Assembly: GCF_000814845.2 (NCBI RefSeq)
Contig: NZ_CP010431.2
Span: 3,782,001-3,846,000 of the forward strand
From: Pandoraea sputorum
Lineage (GTDB): Bacteria; Pseudomonadota; Gammaproteobacteria; Burkholderiales; Burkholderiaceae
DNA length: 64,000 bases
Direction of reading: 5' to 3'
Shown here: positions 26,958-35,338 of the stretch, in pieces
Numbering within the stretch: the first letter of the stretch is position 1
Layout: every line of letters starts with the position of its first letter
Translations under genes and position numbers: made by a program
Notes under the pieces: generated by a model
What the model saw: the letters and a program-made list of their open reading frames with translations, nothing else
What the model was told of the DNA's origin: nothing
Databases searched by the model: none

Positions 26958-27533
26958 TTACGTGTCGCGCTCCAGTTTGCGCGCCAGATAGTCGTGCGCA
27001 TGCTTGAGTTCATACTCCACGGTACGTTTGGAGCACCCCAAACGCTGCGCGACATCCGACTGAAGCAGGTTCTCAAAGTGCACGAGCACGAAGATCTCCC
27101 GACGGCGCTCGGGCATGCGCTCCAGCCACTGCATCATCGACTGCATCTCCATGCGCGCCTGCACCGTCTGTGCCGGACCGGGTGCGGGGTCGGCCAGTTC
27201 GATGAGCGCGTCCACTTCGTCGAGCGGTAAGGCGCGGCTATTGCGGCGCAATGTGTCCACCGCAATGTTGATCGCCATGCGCACCAGATAGCTGCCGGGA
27301 CTGCGCACCGACGTGGGCAGGGCGTGGGCCGCTTCGCTGGCTTCACCGGGTTCCCCAGGGTGGCTCGCGTCATCCGACGGCGGTGCCGGTTCGGCGTTCA
27401 CCCGCAGCCATGCGTCATGCAAGGCGTCGCTGGCCAGATCGCTGCTGCCGAGCAGATGCGTCACCCGACGCTTGAGCGCGCCGTAGTGGCGGATCAGATA
27501 TTCGGAGAGGGCCGGTTGAGAATCGTGCGCCAT
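26958..27533 (-). CDS. ECF (FecI-type) RNA polymerase sigma factor
   Basis: 191 residues. Region 2 reads YLIRHYGALKRRVTHLLGSSDLASDALHDAWLRV (from about 12, in pieces) and SPGSYLVRMAINIAVDTLRRN. Region 4 reads MQWLERMPERRREIFVLVHFE and QSDVAQRLGCSKRTVEYELKHA. An Ala/Pro/Glu-rich linker of about 30 residues between the first helices is longer than usual. The start ATG lies 2 bp after the stop codon of the STN-domain gene, so translation is probably coupled. It is expected to bind core polymerase when released by FecR and to transcribe the adhesin gene. Confidence 0.9.
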   Translation of the reverse strand: MAHDSQPALSEYLIRHYGALKRRVTHLLGSSDLASDALHDAWLRVNAEPAPPSDDASHPGEPGEASEAAHALPTSVRSPGSYLVRMAINIAVDTLRRNSRALPLDEVDALIELADPAPGPAQTVQARMEMQSMMQWLERMPERRREIFVLVHFENLLQSDVAQRLGCSKRTVEYELKHAHDYLARKLERDT

Positions 27534-27535
27534 GC

Positions 27536-28237
27536 CTAGCGTTCCCGGCGTGCAGTCATGCATGGGGTCGTCGCACCGGTCGCGCGCGCCGTGTTCGGTA
27601 TGATCAACAGCGTGAGCGGTTGATGCAGGTCGGCGGGCGGTGCGATGTCCAATACAACACGCTGCAAGCTGGCGAGGATGGCGCGGTCGCGCCGTGCGTC
27701 GCCCGTGCGACTCAACAGCTCGACGTTTTCAAGCGCACCGCCCGGCCTGACACCAAAGCGCAGCAGTGCCCGATACGCGCCGGGCGCGGTGTCGGCACTC
27801 GCGCACAGGGCCGACATCACGCGCGCCTGAACAAACGCCGGATAGCCCGCAAGGTTGCCAAGCCCTCCGCGCTCGGCCGCCCCCGAAGTTGCACCATCGG
27901 CTGCGCGCAACACGAACGCCGGTCCGGTATCGCTGGCAATGCGTTGCGCCACGAGCCCCGTACTTTCCAGCAATTGTGCGAGCGCCGTTTGCGCCGTCAG
28001 AAACCCATGAACCGGAGATGACTCCAGCCCGTCGACCAGTTCGCTTCTATATAGCGTGGGCAACCGGGTGACGCGGGCGAACTCGCGCAAGGCGTCGGAC
28101 AGGGGTTGTGCGGGGATATCGAAGGACAGAAAGGCGTCGCCGCTGCGTAGCGCAGGCTGCGCGATGGCGAGCGTACCGCCGCAAAACACGAAGCCGGCAA
28201 GCGCGAACGCGCGCAGCGGCGCGAAGCTGCCTGTCAT
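27536..28237 (-). CDS. Secretin/TonB short N-terminal (STN) domain protein with TonB-like C-terminus
   Basis: 233 residues. A signal peptide (LRAFALAGFVFCGGTLAIAQ) is followed by an STN domain at about 36-97 (FDIPAQPLSDALREFARVT, LYRSELVDGLESSPVHG, TALAQLLESTGL) and a C-terminal domain at about 135-225 (ALLRFGVRPGGALENVELLSRTG, AILASLQRV) resembling the TonB C-terminal fold. STN domains normally form the signalling end of TonB-dependent receptors. Here the domain is a separate periplasmic protein with no beta-barrel. As first gene of the cascade, 2 bp before the sigma gene, it is probably the signal input for FecR. No good ribosome site is seen before ATG 28237. Confidence 0.8.
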   Translation of the reverse strand: MTGSFAPLRAFALAGFVFCGGTLAIAQPALRSGDAFLSFDIPAQPLSDALREFARVTRLPTLYRSELVDGLESSPVHGFLTAQTALAQLLESTGLVAQRIASDTGPAFVLRAADGATSGAAERGGLGNLAGYPAFVQARVMSALCASADTAPGAYRALLRFGVRPGGALENVELLSRTGDARRDRAILASLQRVVLDIAPPADLHQPLTLLIIPNTARATGATTPCMTARRER

Positions 28238-28612
28238 GTCGTCAAGAGTGGCGTTGGCTGGGAAGGCTGGATCTGCTGAACCTGCGCGACGTGAGTTGGC
28301 GCGCGTCGCCTTCGGGTGAGCACAGAACCTGAATCGGCTTGAAAGTTACCGTTCGCGCATGACAGACGCATGACAGTTAGCAGTGCTGCGCTTAGCCATT
28401 GGCGTCTGGTCGTATGAGATTAAAACGGTCATTTGAAATAAATAAGCTAAGCCGTGACGGTTCGTCACTCGCATGACACAAATACGGGCGCGCGATATAC
28501 ACTGTGCGCTAAGTAGTGCGACGTACTTTGCGTATCAACGTAGTTTGCGGCGAGGGCAGTTGCATTGCCTTGCGCCGCTAGGTCCTTCCGACGTTTTTTC
28601 GAGAAACCGACG
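28238..28612. other. Divergent regulatory region between STN gene and pilus operon
   Basis: 375 bp without a gene. It holds three copies of CGCATGACA (28356-28364, 28367-28375 and 28470-28478), the palindrome GTGACG-GTT-CGTCAC (28454-28468) and a promoter for the pilus operon. The minus-strand promoter for the STN-sigma genes was not identified. Confidence 0.55.
28473..28501 (+). promoter_or_regulatory. Sigma-70-type promoter of the pilus operon
   Basis: -35 ATGACA (28473-28478), 17-bp spacer, -10 TATACA (28496-28501). The third CGCATGACA repeat overlaps the -35 box and the GTGACG/CGTCAC palindrome ends 5 bp before it, so a regulator binding there could block or assist polymerase. Confidence 0.5.
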
Positions 28613-29137
28613 ATGAATAAACCAGCTGCGCGCATTACCGCCCTCCTGGCAAGCCTCTTGCTTGTTCCGCCGCTGCCTGCGGTCGCTGCGGTCTACAGCA
28701 ACGGCACCGCCACCAGCACCTTTACCGTCACGCTGCTCATTCAGGCCGGTTGTTCGATCACGTCCACGCCGATGAACTTCGGGCAGGTCTCCAACCTGTC
28801 GACTGCACCGACGGCGACGACGACCCTGACGGTGACGTGCACGAATACCACGCCCTACAACGTCGGCCTGAGCGCAGGCACCACCACGGGTTCGACGACC
28901 TCCGCACGGTTGCTGGCAGGGACTAGCGGCAATACGGCGACGGTCGGGTTCGGGCTCTTTCAGGACACGCTGCACACCGTCAACTGGGGCACGGCGCAGG
29001 GCACCGATACGGTGGGCGGCACCGGTACCGGCACTGCACAAAACCTGACCGTCTACGGTCAAGTCCCGACATCGGCTGGCGCGATTCCCCGGCCCGATAC
29101 GTATTCGACGACGATCACCGCGACCGTTTACTTCTAG
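28613..29137 (+). CDS. Spore coat U (SCPU) domain pilin, major subunit of an archaic chaperone-usher pilus
   Basis: 174 residues. A signal peptide (MNKPAARITALLASLLLVPPLPAVAA) precedes a single SCPU domain: LIQAGCSITSTPMNFGQV, TLTVTCTNTTPYNVGLSAG, then LTVYGQVP and the C-terminal PDTYSTTITATVYF. The two cysteines (GCSI and VTCT) would form the conserved disulphide. Proteins like this polymerise by donor-strand exchange, as in the Acinetobacter Csu pilus. It is the first of four genes in order pilin, chaperone, usher, two-domain tip protein. The ribosome site is weak (GAGAAA). Confidence 0.85.
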   Translation: MNKPAARITALLASLLLVPPLPAVAAVYSNGTATSTFTVTLLIQAGCSITSTPMNFGQVSNLSTAPTATTTLTVTCTNTTPYNVGLSAGTTTGSTTSARLLAGTSGNTATVGFGLFQDTLHTVNWGTAQGTDTVGGTGTGTAQNLTVYGQVPTSAGAIPRPDTYSTTITATVYF

Positions 29138-29150
29138 CGGGGCGCCAACG

Positions 29151-29945
29151 ATGACACTTTTCCGCCTCGGGGCGGAGCGACGCGCCATGACCGGCGCGGC
29201 GGGATATGTTCGCCACATTGCTTTGCGCTCCCCTCTTATCCTCGTTCTTGCCGCGACGCTCGTCAGTCTGCCCGCTGCGGCCGCCACGCTTCAGATTTCC
29301 CCCGTCAATGCCGAATTCGCAGCCAAACAGAACGCCATCGGCATGACGTTGAGCAATCCGGGAGACACCATCGTCTACGGGCAGGTCCGCATCTACACAT
29401 GGACGCAGGCGGATGGCGAGGACAAGCTCACGCCGACCGACGCCATTGCGGCCAGCCCGCCGATCCTGCGCATCGAACCGGGCAGTTCACAGATCATCCG
29501 GCTCGTGCGGGTGACGAACACGCCGCCCGCCACCGAACAAAGTTTTCGCCTGCTCGTCGACGAACTGCCTGAACCCGGCCAGCCCGCGCAGAGCGGCATC
29601 ACCATTAATATGCGCTATTCGATTCCCGTGTTCGTCGCACCGCCGACCGCGCCCGCGAAGCCCGACCTGCGATTCACGCTCAAACGTATCGACGGTGCGT
29701 GGCACCTCGAAGCCGACAACCTCGGCGGCACTCGCGCGCAGATCGGGGCGAGCAGTCTCGTCGACGCCGCGGGGAAGACGCACCCGCTGACCAGCGGTCT
29801 GCTCGGCTATGCGCTCGCAGGGCAACGACGTGCGTTCAAGGTGTCGTGGCCGGTCGGCAAACCGCCTGCCTCGCCGCTCACCCTCGACGCCGCGATCAAC
29901 ACGGTGCCCACACGCTTCGTCGTCAATATCGATGGCGGCGGGTGA
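29151..29945 (+). CDS. Periplasmic pilus chaperone (PapD/CsuC-like)
   Basis: 264 residues with a signal sequence ending near LPAAAA and the two immunoglobulin-like domains of pilus chaperones. The N-terminal domain starts LQISPVNAEFAAKQNAIGMTLSN. The edge strand carries SSQIIRLVRV, including the conserved Arg, and FRLLVDELPEP follows. The C-terminal domain contains LRFTLKRIDGAWHLEADNLGG. It caps pilin subunits in the periplasm and delivers them to the usher. The 3' end overlaps the usher start by 11 bp. An upstream methionine at residue 13 is also possible. Confidence 0.88.
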   Translation: MTLFRLGAERRAMTGAAGYVRHIALRSPLILVLAATLVSLPAAAATLQISPVNAEFAAKQNAIGMTLSNPGDTIVYGQVRIYTWTQADGEDKLTPTDAIAASPPILRIEPGSSQIIRLVRVTNTPPATEQSFRLLVDELPEPGQPAQSGITINMRYSIPVFVAPPTAPAKPDLRFTLKRIDGAWHLEADNLGGTRAQIGASSLVDAAGKTHPLTSGLLGYALAGQRRAFKVSWPVGKPPASPLTLDAAINTVPTRFVVNIDGGG

Positions 29946-32379
29946 GCGCGCGCGTCTCCGTGCGAACGCCCTCACCTCTGCGCCCGCCTTATCCTTCGCG
30001 CCGCCCATCCCGCGCAGCGCGCGGAAAAAAAGCCCGCCTCGGCAACGACAGGCGGTCATATGGCTGGCGAGGATGGCGAGTGCGTTCGCGGGTGCGCTCA
30101 CGCCTGTGCCGGACGCAGCCGCCGCCGAAGCCACGCCCGCCGATTACTATCTCGATGTCTCCGTCAACGGTGCGGCGACCGGCGCCATCGCCCACTTCAT
30201 CCTGCGCGACGGACGCTTCAGCGCCGCAGCCGATGACCTGCAATCGCTCGGTATCGACGTCAGTCAGCTCAGCGTCTCGGGCGACGCACAGGTCCCGCTC
30301 GACAGGATCGGTGGCGTGCAATACCGCTACGACGCTGCGCGGCAGAGCATCGACATCGACGTGCCCGATGCACTGCGCGTACCGTTCCAGATCGGCCGTG
30401 TCGCACCGCGCGCGGCGAACGCCATGACATCGCGCGGCTTCGTGTTCAACTACGACGCGCTGATCGAGCGCGACCGGACGACGCGCGCCTCCAGCTGGAC
30501 CGAGTTCCGATACTTTCATCCGGGCGGCGTGTTCAGTCAGACGGGCGTGTTCGACACGTATTCGGGGAGTCAGGCCTATCTGCGCTACGACACGTTCTGG
30601 CGTCACGACAATCCTGTGGAGATGACGAGTCTGCAACTAGGCGACACGATCTCCGGTTCGCTGGCGTGGTCGCGCTCGATTCGCATGGCGGGTGTGCAGT
30701 GGCGCAAGAACTTTGCCCTGCGGCCCGACCTCGTCACGTTCCCCGTGCCCACGCTCGGCGGCTCGGCGGCAGTCCCTTCGTCCGTCGACGTCTATCTCGA
30801 CGGCATACGGCGCTTTGGCGGCAGTGTGCCCGCCGGTACGTTCGTGATTCGGGAAACGCCGGGGCTGATCGGCAATCTCCAGGCGACGGTTGTCACGCGC
30901 GATGCGCTCGGGCGCGAGAGCGTCCTCAACGTGCCGCTATACATCGACACCCGCATGTTGGCGGCGGGATTGTCGAGTTATTCGTTCGAAGCAGGCGTGC
31001 CGCGCGCCGATTACGGATTCCGTTCGTGGGGCTACGAGCATCGCGTGGCCGCCTCTGCAGCGTACCGCTATGGCGTGTCCGACCGGCTGACGACCGAATA
31101 TCACGCAGAAGGCTCGTCAGGACTGGTGAACGCGGGCGTGGGTGCGCTGGTGTCGATGTCCGGCTATGGGGTTGTGAGCGGGTCGCTGTCCGGCGCTACA
31201 GGCAAGCGCAACGGCGCGCAGATCGGCGTGGGCTACCAATACCTGTCGCGCGGCTTCTCGTTCGATTCACTGTTTCAGCGGACCATCGGCGATTTCCGCG
31301 ATCTCGCCACGCTCGGCGGCTCGGGCGTGCCAACGGCCATGGACCGTGTCACCATTTCCACGCCGTTCTGGGAAAACCGAACGCTGTCGTTGAGCTACAT
31401 CGGCATGCGCGGGCCCGACTTCCCGACGTCGCGCGTGCTGTCGGCCAACGTCTCCTGGCCGGTGCGTGTCTTAGGCTCGCTTAACGTCGGGGCTTTTCAG
31501 GACCTGGCGAATCGGCGCAGCTACGGGGTGTTCGCAATGCTCAGCTTTACCCTCGGTCCGAATACCGTCGGGTCGGTGTCGCTGGCCAGACAACAAGGCG
31601 CGACGCAGGCCCTCGCCGGGGCCACGCGCACGCCGGACTACGGCGGCGGATGGGGATGGAATGTGCTGGGCGGCGTGAACGACAGCGTGCGCATCGGTCA
31701 GGCGCAGGCGCAGTATCTGGGGCGATACGGACAGGCGTCGGCACAGGCGCAGACGTACGATGGGCAGACACGTGTCGGACTCGGACTGTCGGGGGCGGTC
31801 GTCGCCATGGATGGCGGCCTGTATCCGGCACGACGCATCTACGACAGCTTCGCGCTGGTCAAGACAGACGACGACGCCAGCGTGCCCGTGCTGCGCGAAC
31901 AACTCCCGGTCGGACGCACCAACGGCATGGGCAATCTCGTCATCCCCGATCTCAACGGGTATCAGATCAACCGTCTCAGCGTCGACCCGACGGAGCTGCC
32001 CGCCGACATGCGCATCTCGCCCGCCGCGCGCACGGTCATTCCCGAATCCGGGGCCGGGGTGCTCGTTGCGTTCCCCGTGCATCGCTATCGCGCCGCGCTC
32101 ATCACGCTGGTCACGCCGGACGGCGCACCGTTGCAGGTCGGTGCAAGCGTCACCCATCGTGAGACGGGCGCGCAGACGATTGTCGGCTACGACGGTCAGA
32201 CGTTCGTCGACGCCCTGCAACCCGATAATTCGCTTGTGATTTCGCAGGACAGCGGCACATGCGTCGTGACGTTTGCCTACGATCCGGTCGTGCAGGGCGC
32301 GATGGCGCGTATCGGACCACTGGTCTGCGCGCCGCAGGGCAAACCCGCCTCAGCGAGACCGCCGGGGAGAAATCGATGA
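29935..32379 (+). CDS. Outer-membrane pilus usher (FimD/PapC/CsuD family)
   Basis: 814 residues from ATG 29935, which overlaps the chaperone stop. A signal region (basic SARKKSPPRQRQ, then AVIWLARMASAFAGAL) is followed by the N-terminal subunit-binding domain (YYLDVSVNGAATG, FSAAADDLQSLGI) and a long beta-barrel. The barrel includes VDVYLDGIRRFGGSVPAGTF (about residues 284-303), the usher pattern for the plug, and IRETPGLIGNLQATVVTRDALGR. The C-terminal domain holds GAGVLVAFPVHRYRAALITLV and ends with a short GTCVVTFAYDP. Ushers secrete and assemble pilus subunits. The start is approximate; the signal peptide would lie about 60 residues in, unusually far, so an internal start is possible. Confidence 0.87.
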   Translation, partial: AAGERARLRANALTSAPALSFAPPIPRSARKKSPPRQRQAVIWLARMASAFAGALTPVPDAAAAEATPADYYLDVSVNGAATGAIAHFILRDGRFSAAADDLQSLGIDVSQLSVSGDAQVPLDRIGGVQYRYDAARQSIDIDVPDALRVPFQIGRVAPRAANAMTSRGFVFNYDALIERDRTTRASSWTEFRYFHPGGVFSQTGVFDTYSGSQAYLRYDTFWRHDNPVEMTSLQLGDTISGSLAWSRSIRMAGVQWRKNFALRPDLVTFPVPTLGGSAAVPSSVDVYLDGIRRFGGSVPAGTFVIRETPGLIGNLQATVVTRDALGRESVLNVPLYIDTRMLAAGLSSYSFEAGVPRADYGFRSWGYEHRVAASAAYRYGVSDRLTTEYHAEGSSGLVNAGVGALVSMSGYGVVSGSLSGATGKRNGAQIGVGYQYLSRGFSFDSLFQRTIGDFRDLATLGGSGVPTAMDRVTISTPFWENRTLSLSYIGMRGPDFPTSRVLSANVSWPVRVLGSLNVGAFQDLANRRSYGVFAMLSFTLGPNTVGSVSLARQQGATQALAGATRTPDYGGGWGWNVLGGVNDSVRIGQAQAQYLGRYGQASAQAQTYDGQTRVGLGLSGAVVAMDGGLYPARRIYDSFALVKTDDDASVPVLREQLPVGRTNGMGNLVIPDLNGYQINRLSVDPTELPADMRISPAARTVIPESGAGVLVAFPVHRYRAALITLVTPDGAPLQVGASVTHRETGAQTIVGYDGQTFVDALQPDNSLVISQDSGTCVVTFAYDPVVQGAMARIGPLVCAPQGKPASARPPGRNR

Positions 32380-33338
32380 AACGCTTCGTCCTGCTCTCGA
32401 TCCTTTTTGTGATGGGCTTGTTTGCCGCCCCCACGGTGCAGGCACAGACCTGCTCGCTGGGTGCGCCGACCATCGCCCTGCCCGCCTTCAGCCCGATCAC
32501 AGGCACTGCACTGACGACGACTGGCACTGTCAAGGTCACTTGCACCTGGGGCGCGATCAATCTGGTGCCGAACGTGAAGATCTGCGTGACCTTTTCGGGG
32601 ACGACACCGCGCACGCTGGCGAATGGCAGCAACACGATTGCGTACAACATGTACACCGACAGCGGATACGCAACGCCGTGGGGATCTACGGCCGCCACCG
32701 CCCTCTCGACCACGTTCAGCAACTCGATCCTTGGTGGCACGGACAGCAAGAACATCGACATTTACACGCAGATCGCGGCGAACCAGACCACCGTGCCGAG
32801 TACCAACAACGGCGACACCCTCTACTCTGCGACGTACGCGGCAAGCACCGTTACGCTGTCCTATCAGTTCTATTTGCTGGTCGCCCCCGCGTGCGGCACA
32901 TCGGGCTTTTCGAACGGCACCACGAACGGGTTTACCGTGAATGTCACGGTCATCAACAGGTGCACGATCAACGCGACAGGCCTCACATTCGGACCGTCGA
33001 CCACGCTGAGCAATACATTGACTGCACAAGGCTCGCTTTCCGTGCAATGCACGAACAACGACGCGTATCAGATTCTCCTGAGCAGCGGCGTAAGCGGGCA
33101 AGTGGGGGCGCGTACGCTGAAGGGCCAGAACTTTGGCGCAACGATTCCGTATCAGCTCTATACCAATTCGAACTATGCCACCGCGTGGGGCGACGGCACG
33201 GGCGGCACATCGACCTATCTCGGCACCGGCACGGGGCTCGTGGTACCGATCACGATCTACGGCCGCATTCTTCCGCAGCCGTCCACCCCGGCACCGGACA
33301 CCTATCAGGACTCCATCACGGCAACGATTCAGTTCTGA
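32376..33338 (+). CDS. Two-domain SCPU protein, probable pilus tip adhesin (CsuE-like)
   Basis: 320 residues with signal peptide MKRFVLLSILFVMGLFAAPTVQA and two SCPU domains in tandem. The first runs about 24-185 (QTCSLGAPTIALPAFSPITG, TVKVTCTWGAINLVPNVKIC). The second runs about 190-320 (NRCTINATGLTFG, GSLSVQCTNNDAYQILLSSG, PDTYQDSITATIQF). A second, N-terminal domain unable to donate a strand is the mark of tip adhesins in archaic pili. Start ATG overlaps the usher stop as ATGA, with GGGGAGAAA upstream, indicating translational coupling. Confidence 0.83.
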   Translation: MKRFVLLSILFVMGLFAAPTVQAQTCSLGAPTIALPAFSPITGTALTTTGTVKVTCTWGAINLVPNVKICVTFSGTTPRTLANGSNTIAYNMYTDSGYATPWGSTAATALSTTFSNSILGGTDSKNIDIYTQIAANQTTVPSTNNGDTLYSATYAASTVTLSYQFYLLVAPACGTSGFSNGTTNGFTVNVTVINRCTINATGLTFGPSTTLSNTLTAQGSLSVQCTNNDAYQILLSSGVSGQVGARTLKGQNFGATIPYQLYTNSNYATAWGDGTGGTSTYLGTGTGLVVPITIYGRILPQPSTPAPDTYQDSITATIQF

Positions 33339-33356
33339 GGACGGCGAGCCGGTGGC

Positions 33357-33386
33357 GATGGCGATGACATTGTGCGCATCGCCATC
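33357..33386 (+). terminator. Hairpin after the pilus operon, no T-run
   Basis: GATGGCGATG (33357-33366) pairs with CATCGCCATC (33377-33386), 10 bp perfect with a 10-nt loop, 18 bp after the last pilus gene. It lacks a T-run, so termination is uncertain. Confidence 0.4.
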
Positions 33387-33397
33387 ACTTCAACCGC

Positions 33398-35026
33398 TTA
33401 GAGCCATGTCGACGCCAAGTCGACGTGTGTCTCGCCCGCGTGTGGCGACGCACCTGCCCCCCGCTCGCTGACGGCGGTCTCCCCGTCGCGGCGACACGAC
33501 GACGCACCCACGACCCGCTCCAGTAGCGCCGCGCTCCAGTGCTGATACAGCAGCAACAGGCGATACGCGGCGCGCGCCGGAGTCGCACCACCGCTTTCCC
33601 ATCCGTCGCCTGTCCAACGCCGGCCCCACGGATTCTCTGCGGGACTCAGGCTTAGGTAGTTCAGGCCGTCGACGCACGACGCATGACACGGCACGTCGAA
33701 CTCGCTGCACGCCACCGTGATCTGGCTGGCCGACAAGTCTCGTTCAGACGCGAGTAAGCACTCGCATAAAGTTGGATGTGATGCAATCTTCGCCAGCAAT
33801 GGCGTGTCGCAGTGCCGGGCCAGTTGTGTCACATGCGCGGCACGGCGACGTACCGTAGCCACGTCGTCTGATGCGACGTCCGCCAATCGTGTGGACAGCG
33901 CCTCCCAACGCTGCGTGAGCGTTCGGGCGTCGATCGTGAACGATTCGGTCCGCGCCCACGTGCCCAGCAGACTCGTCACCGCGCGGCAGGAATCGAGCAT
34001 CAGCCCGGCCACGCGCAGGATGCCGCGATACTCGTCGGTCGTGGATGATGACCCGGAGAACCACGATGGCACCCACAGACCCAAACGCGCGGGCGGCACC
34101 GCCGAGTTGGCGAACGTGAAGAGTGTGGCGACGTCGCGCGCACGCGTCAGGTTGCTCAGCGTGCCACGCCACGATGTCGGCGGACTCGCCGGTAGCAACA
34201 CGCACGCTTCGAGCAAGCGGCAACCGGCATCCATGCGTTTGAGGATTTCGTCCACCGCGTGATGACGGATCAGCGTCGGGGAACCGAGCGACTGTGTGAG
34301 TGCCCCCTTCACCCCTTCGAAGGCCAGCAGCGACCAGTCGGCCCACGGCACGCCAAATGGCGTGTTGGCCGTCGTGATGTCACGAGCGGCGTGCTGCGAC
34401 GTGTCATCATCGGCGTCTCGCTCTCGATACAGGCACGCGGCAATCACGGCGAGCAACGACAGATTGCCCACGAGCGACATGGCATCACGTGCTGCGCGAA
34501 AGTGCCATCCTCTGCGCCCGGTCGCGGCGACGCTCTCCAGCCAGGCAGTGATGTCGGCACCGGTGCGTTCGATGTTCGCGTCAGCCGCAGCAGAGACATC
34601 ATCATCGTTAGCCTCGTGAGTGGGCGCCAACATCGCATCGACCTGCTGCGTGCTCTGCGCGAGACGCGCGTCGCGTGCGTGCGCCAGATAGAACTCCTTG
34701 CGATAGAAGTGCTGACACGGTCCGGTCGTCAGCCAGAGTCCGGCCCACGCGTGCGCAAACGCCTTTGACAGGTGTGGATCGACGCGACGCGTTGCGGAGT
34801 GCCCGCTAACGTGTCCATGCAGCTGCGCGTTCAGCCGTTCATGACGCGCCGCGTTCGACGCCCGCGTGAGCCGCGTGCCAAAGTCGGCCCGTTCGGCACG
34901 ACGGTGCGCCGCGTCCTCGCGCATGCCCGCTGGCGCGATCCCCGCTTCGGCGCGCTCGCTCATTCCCCAACCCGCCCCCCAATCCGGCCCCCGCCCGCTA
35001 ACCCCGGAACACTGCTGGTACCACAT
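33398..35026 (-). CDS. Unrecognised 542-residue protein
   Basis: I do not recognise the family. There is no N-terminal signal peptide. A hydrophobic patch AMSLVGNLSLLAVIAACLY (about 180-198) might be a single membrane helix or a buried core. The sequence is rich in Arg, Ala and Thr and appears mainly helical. Cysteines cluster at EFDVPCHASC near residue 452. Start ATG 35026 has a strong AGGGGG six to seven bases upstream; ATG 34963 is an alternative. It is convergent with the pilus operon and divergent from the PilZ gene, with no partner on its strand. Coding is supported by length and ribosome site only. A secreted effector or lineage-specific regulator would both fit, and neither is shown. 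Confidence 0.55.
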   Translation of the reverse strand: MWYQQCSGVSGRGPDWGAGWGMSERAEAGIAPAGMREDAAHRRAERADFGTRLTRASNAARHERLNAQLHGHVSGHSATRRVDPHLSKAFAHAWAGLWLTTGPCQHFYRKEFYLAHARDARLAQSTQQVDAMLAPTHEANDDDVSAAADANIERTGADITAWLESVAATGRRGWHFRAARDAMSLVGNLSLLAVIAACLYRERDADDDTSQHAARDITTANTPFGVPWADWSLLAFEGVKGALTQSLGSPTLIRHHAVDEILKRMDAGCRLLEACVLLPASPPTSWRGTLSNLTRARDVATLFTFANSAVPPARLGLWVPSWFSGSSSTTDEYRGILRVAGLMLDSCRAVTSLLGTWARTESFTIDARTLTQRWEALSTRLADVASDDVATVRRRAAHVTQLARHCDTPLLAKIASHPTLCECLLASERDLSASQITVACSEFDVPCHASCVDGLNYLSLSPAENPWGRRWTGDGWESGGATPARAAYRLLLLYQHWSAALLERVVGASSCRRDGETAVSERGAGASPHAGETHVDLASTWL

Positions 35027-35338
35027 CGCATCCCCCTGCCAGAACGTCGCCGGTCACCCCGGCAAACCGTCGACTATAGGCAGACGACAACGAACGCGCG
35101 GCGTCCTGTCGGACGGATACGCGGGAAAGCCCCGGAGTTTCGGCGATGTCACGCGTCGTACGATGCCCGCCATCGACACCCCAGCGAGCACCCACTTACG
35201 CAGTTTGCGCATGTCAGGCGGGACAAGCTGACCGCGTCCCCTCTCGCCAAGTGCCAATGCGGCGCGGTAGACTTTCGCCACACTGACGTCTGCGGTCGTC
35301 CCGGGCACTCCGGCGAGCGCCCACTTCGCTGAATCGAT
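35027..35338. other. Intergenic region between two divergent genes
   Basis: 312 bp with no recognised gene. A 52-codon minus-strand frame starting MRKLRKWVLAGVSMAG (start 35212, stop at 35054) begins like a signal peptide but has no ribosome site, so it is not called. Confidence 0.4.

Noticed and set aside
35054..35212. Small minus-strand frame starting MRKLRKWVLAGVSMAG
   Set aside because: It begins like a secreted protein but has no ribosome site and a basic, low-quality remainder.
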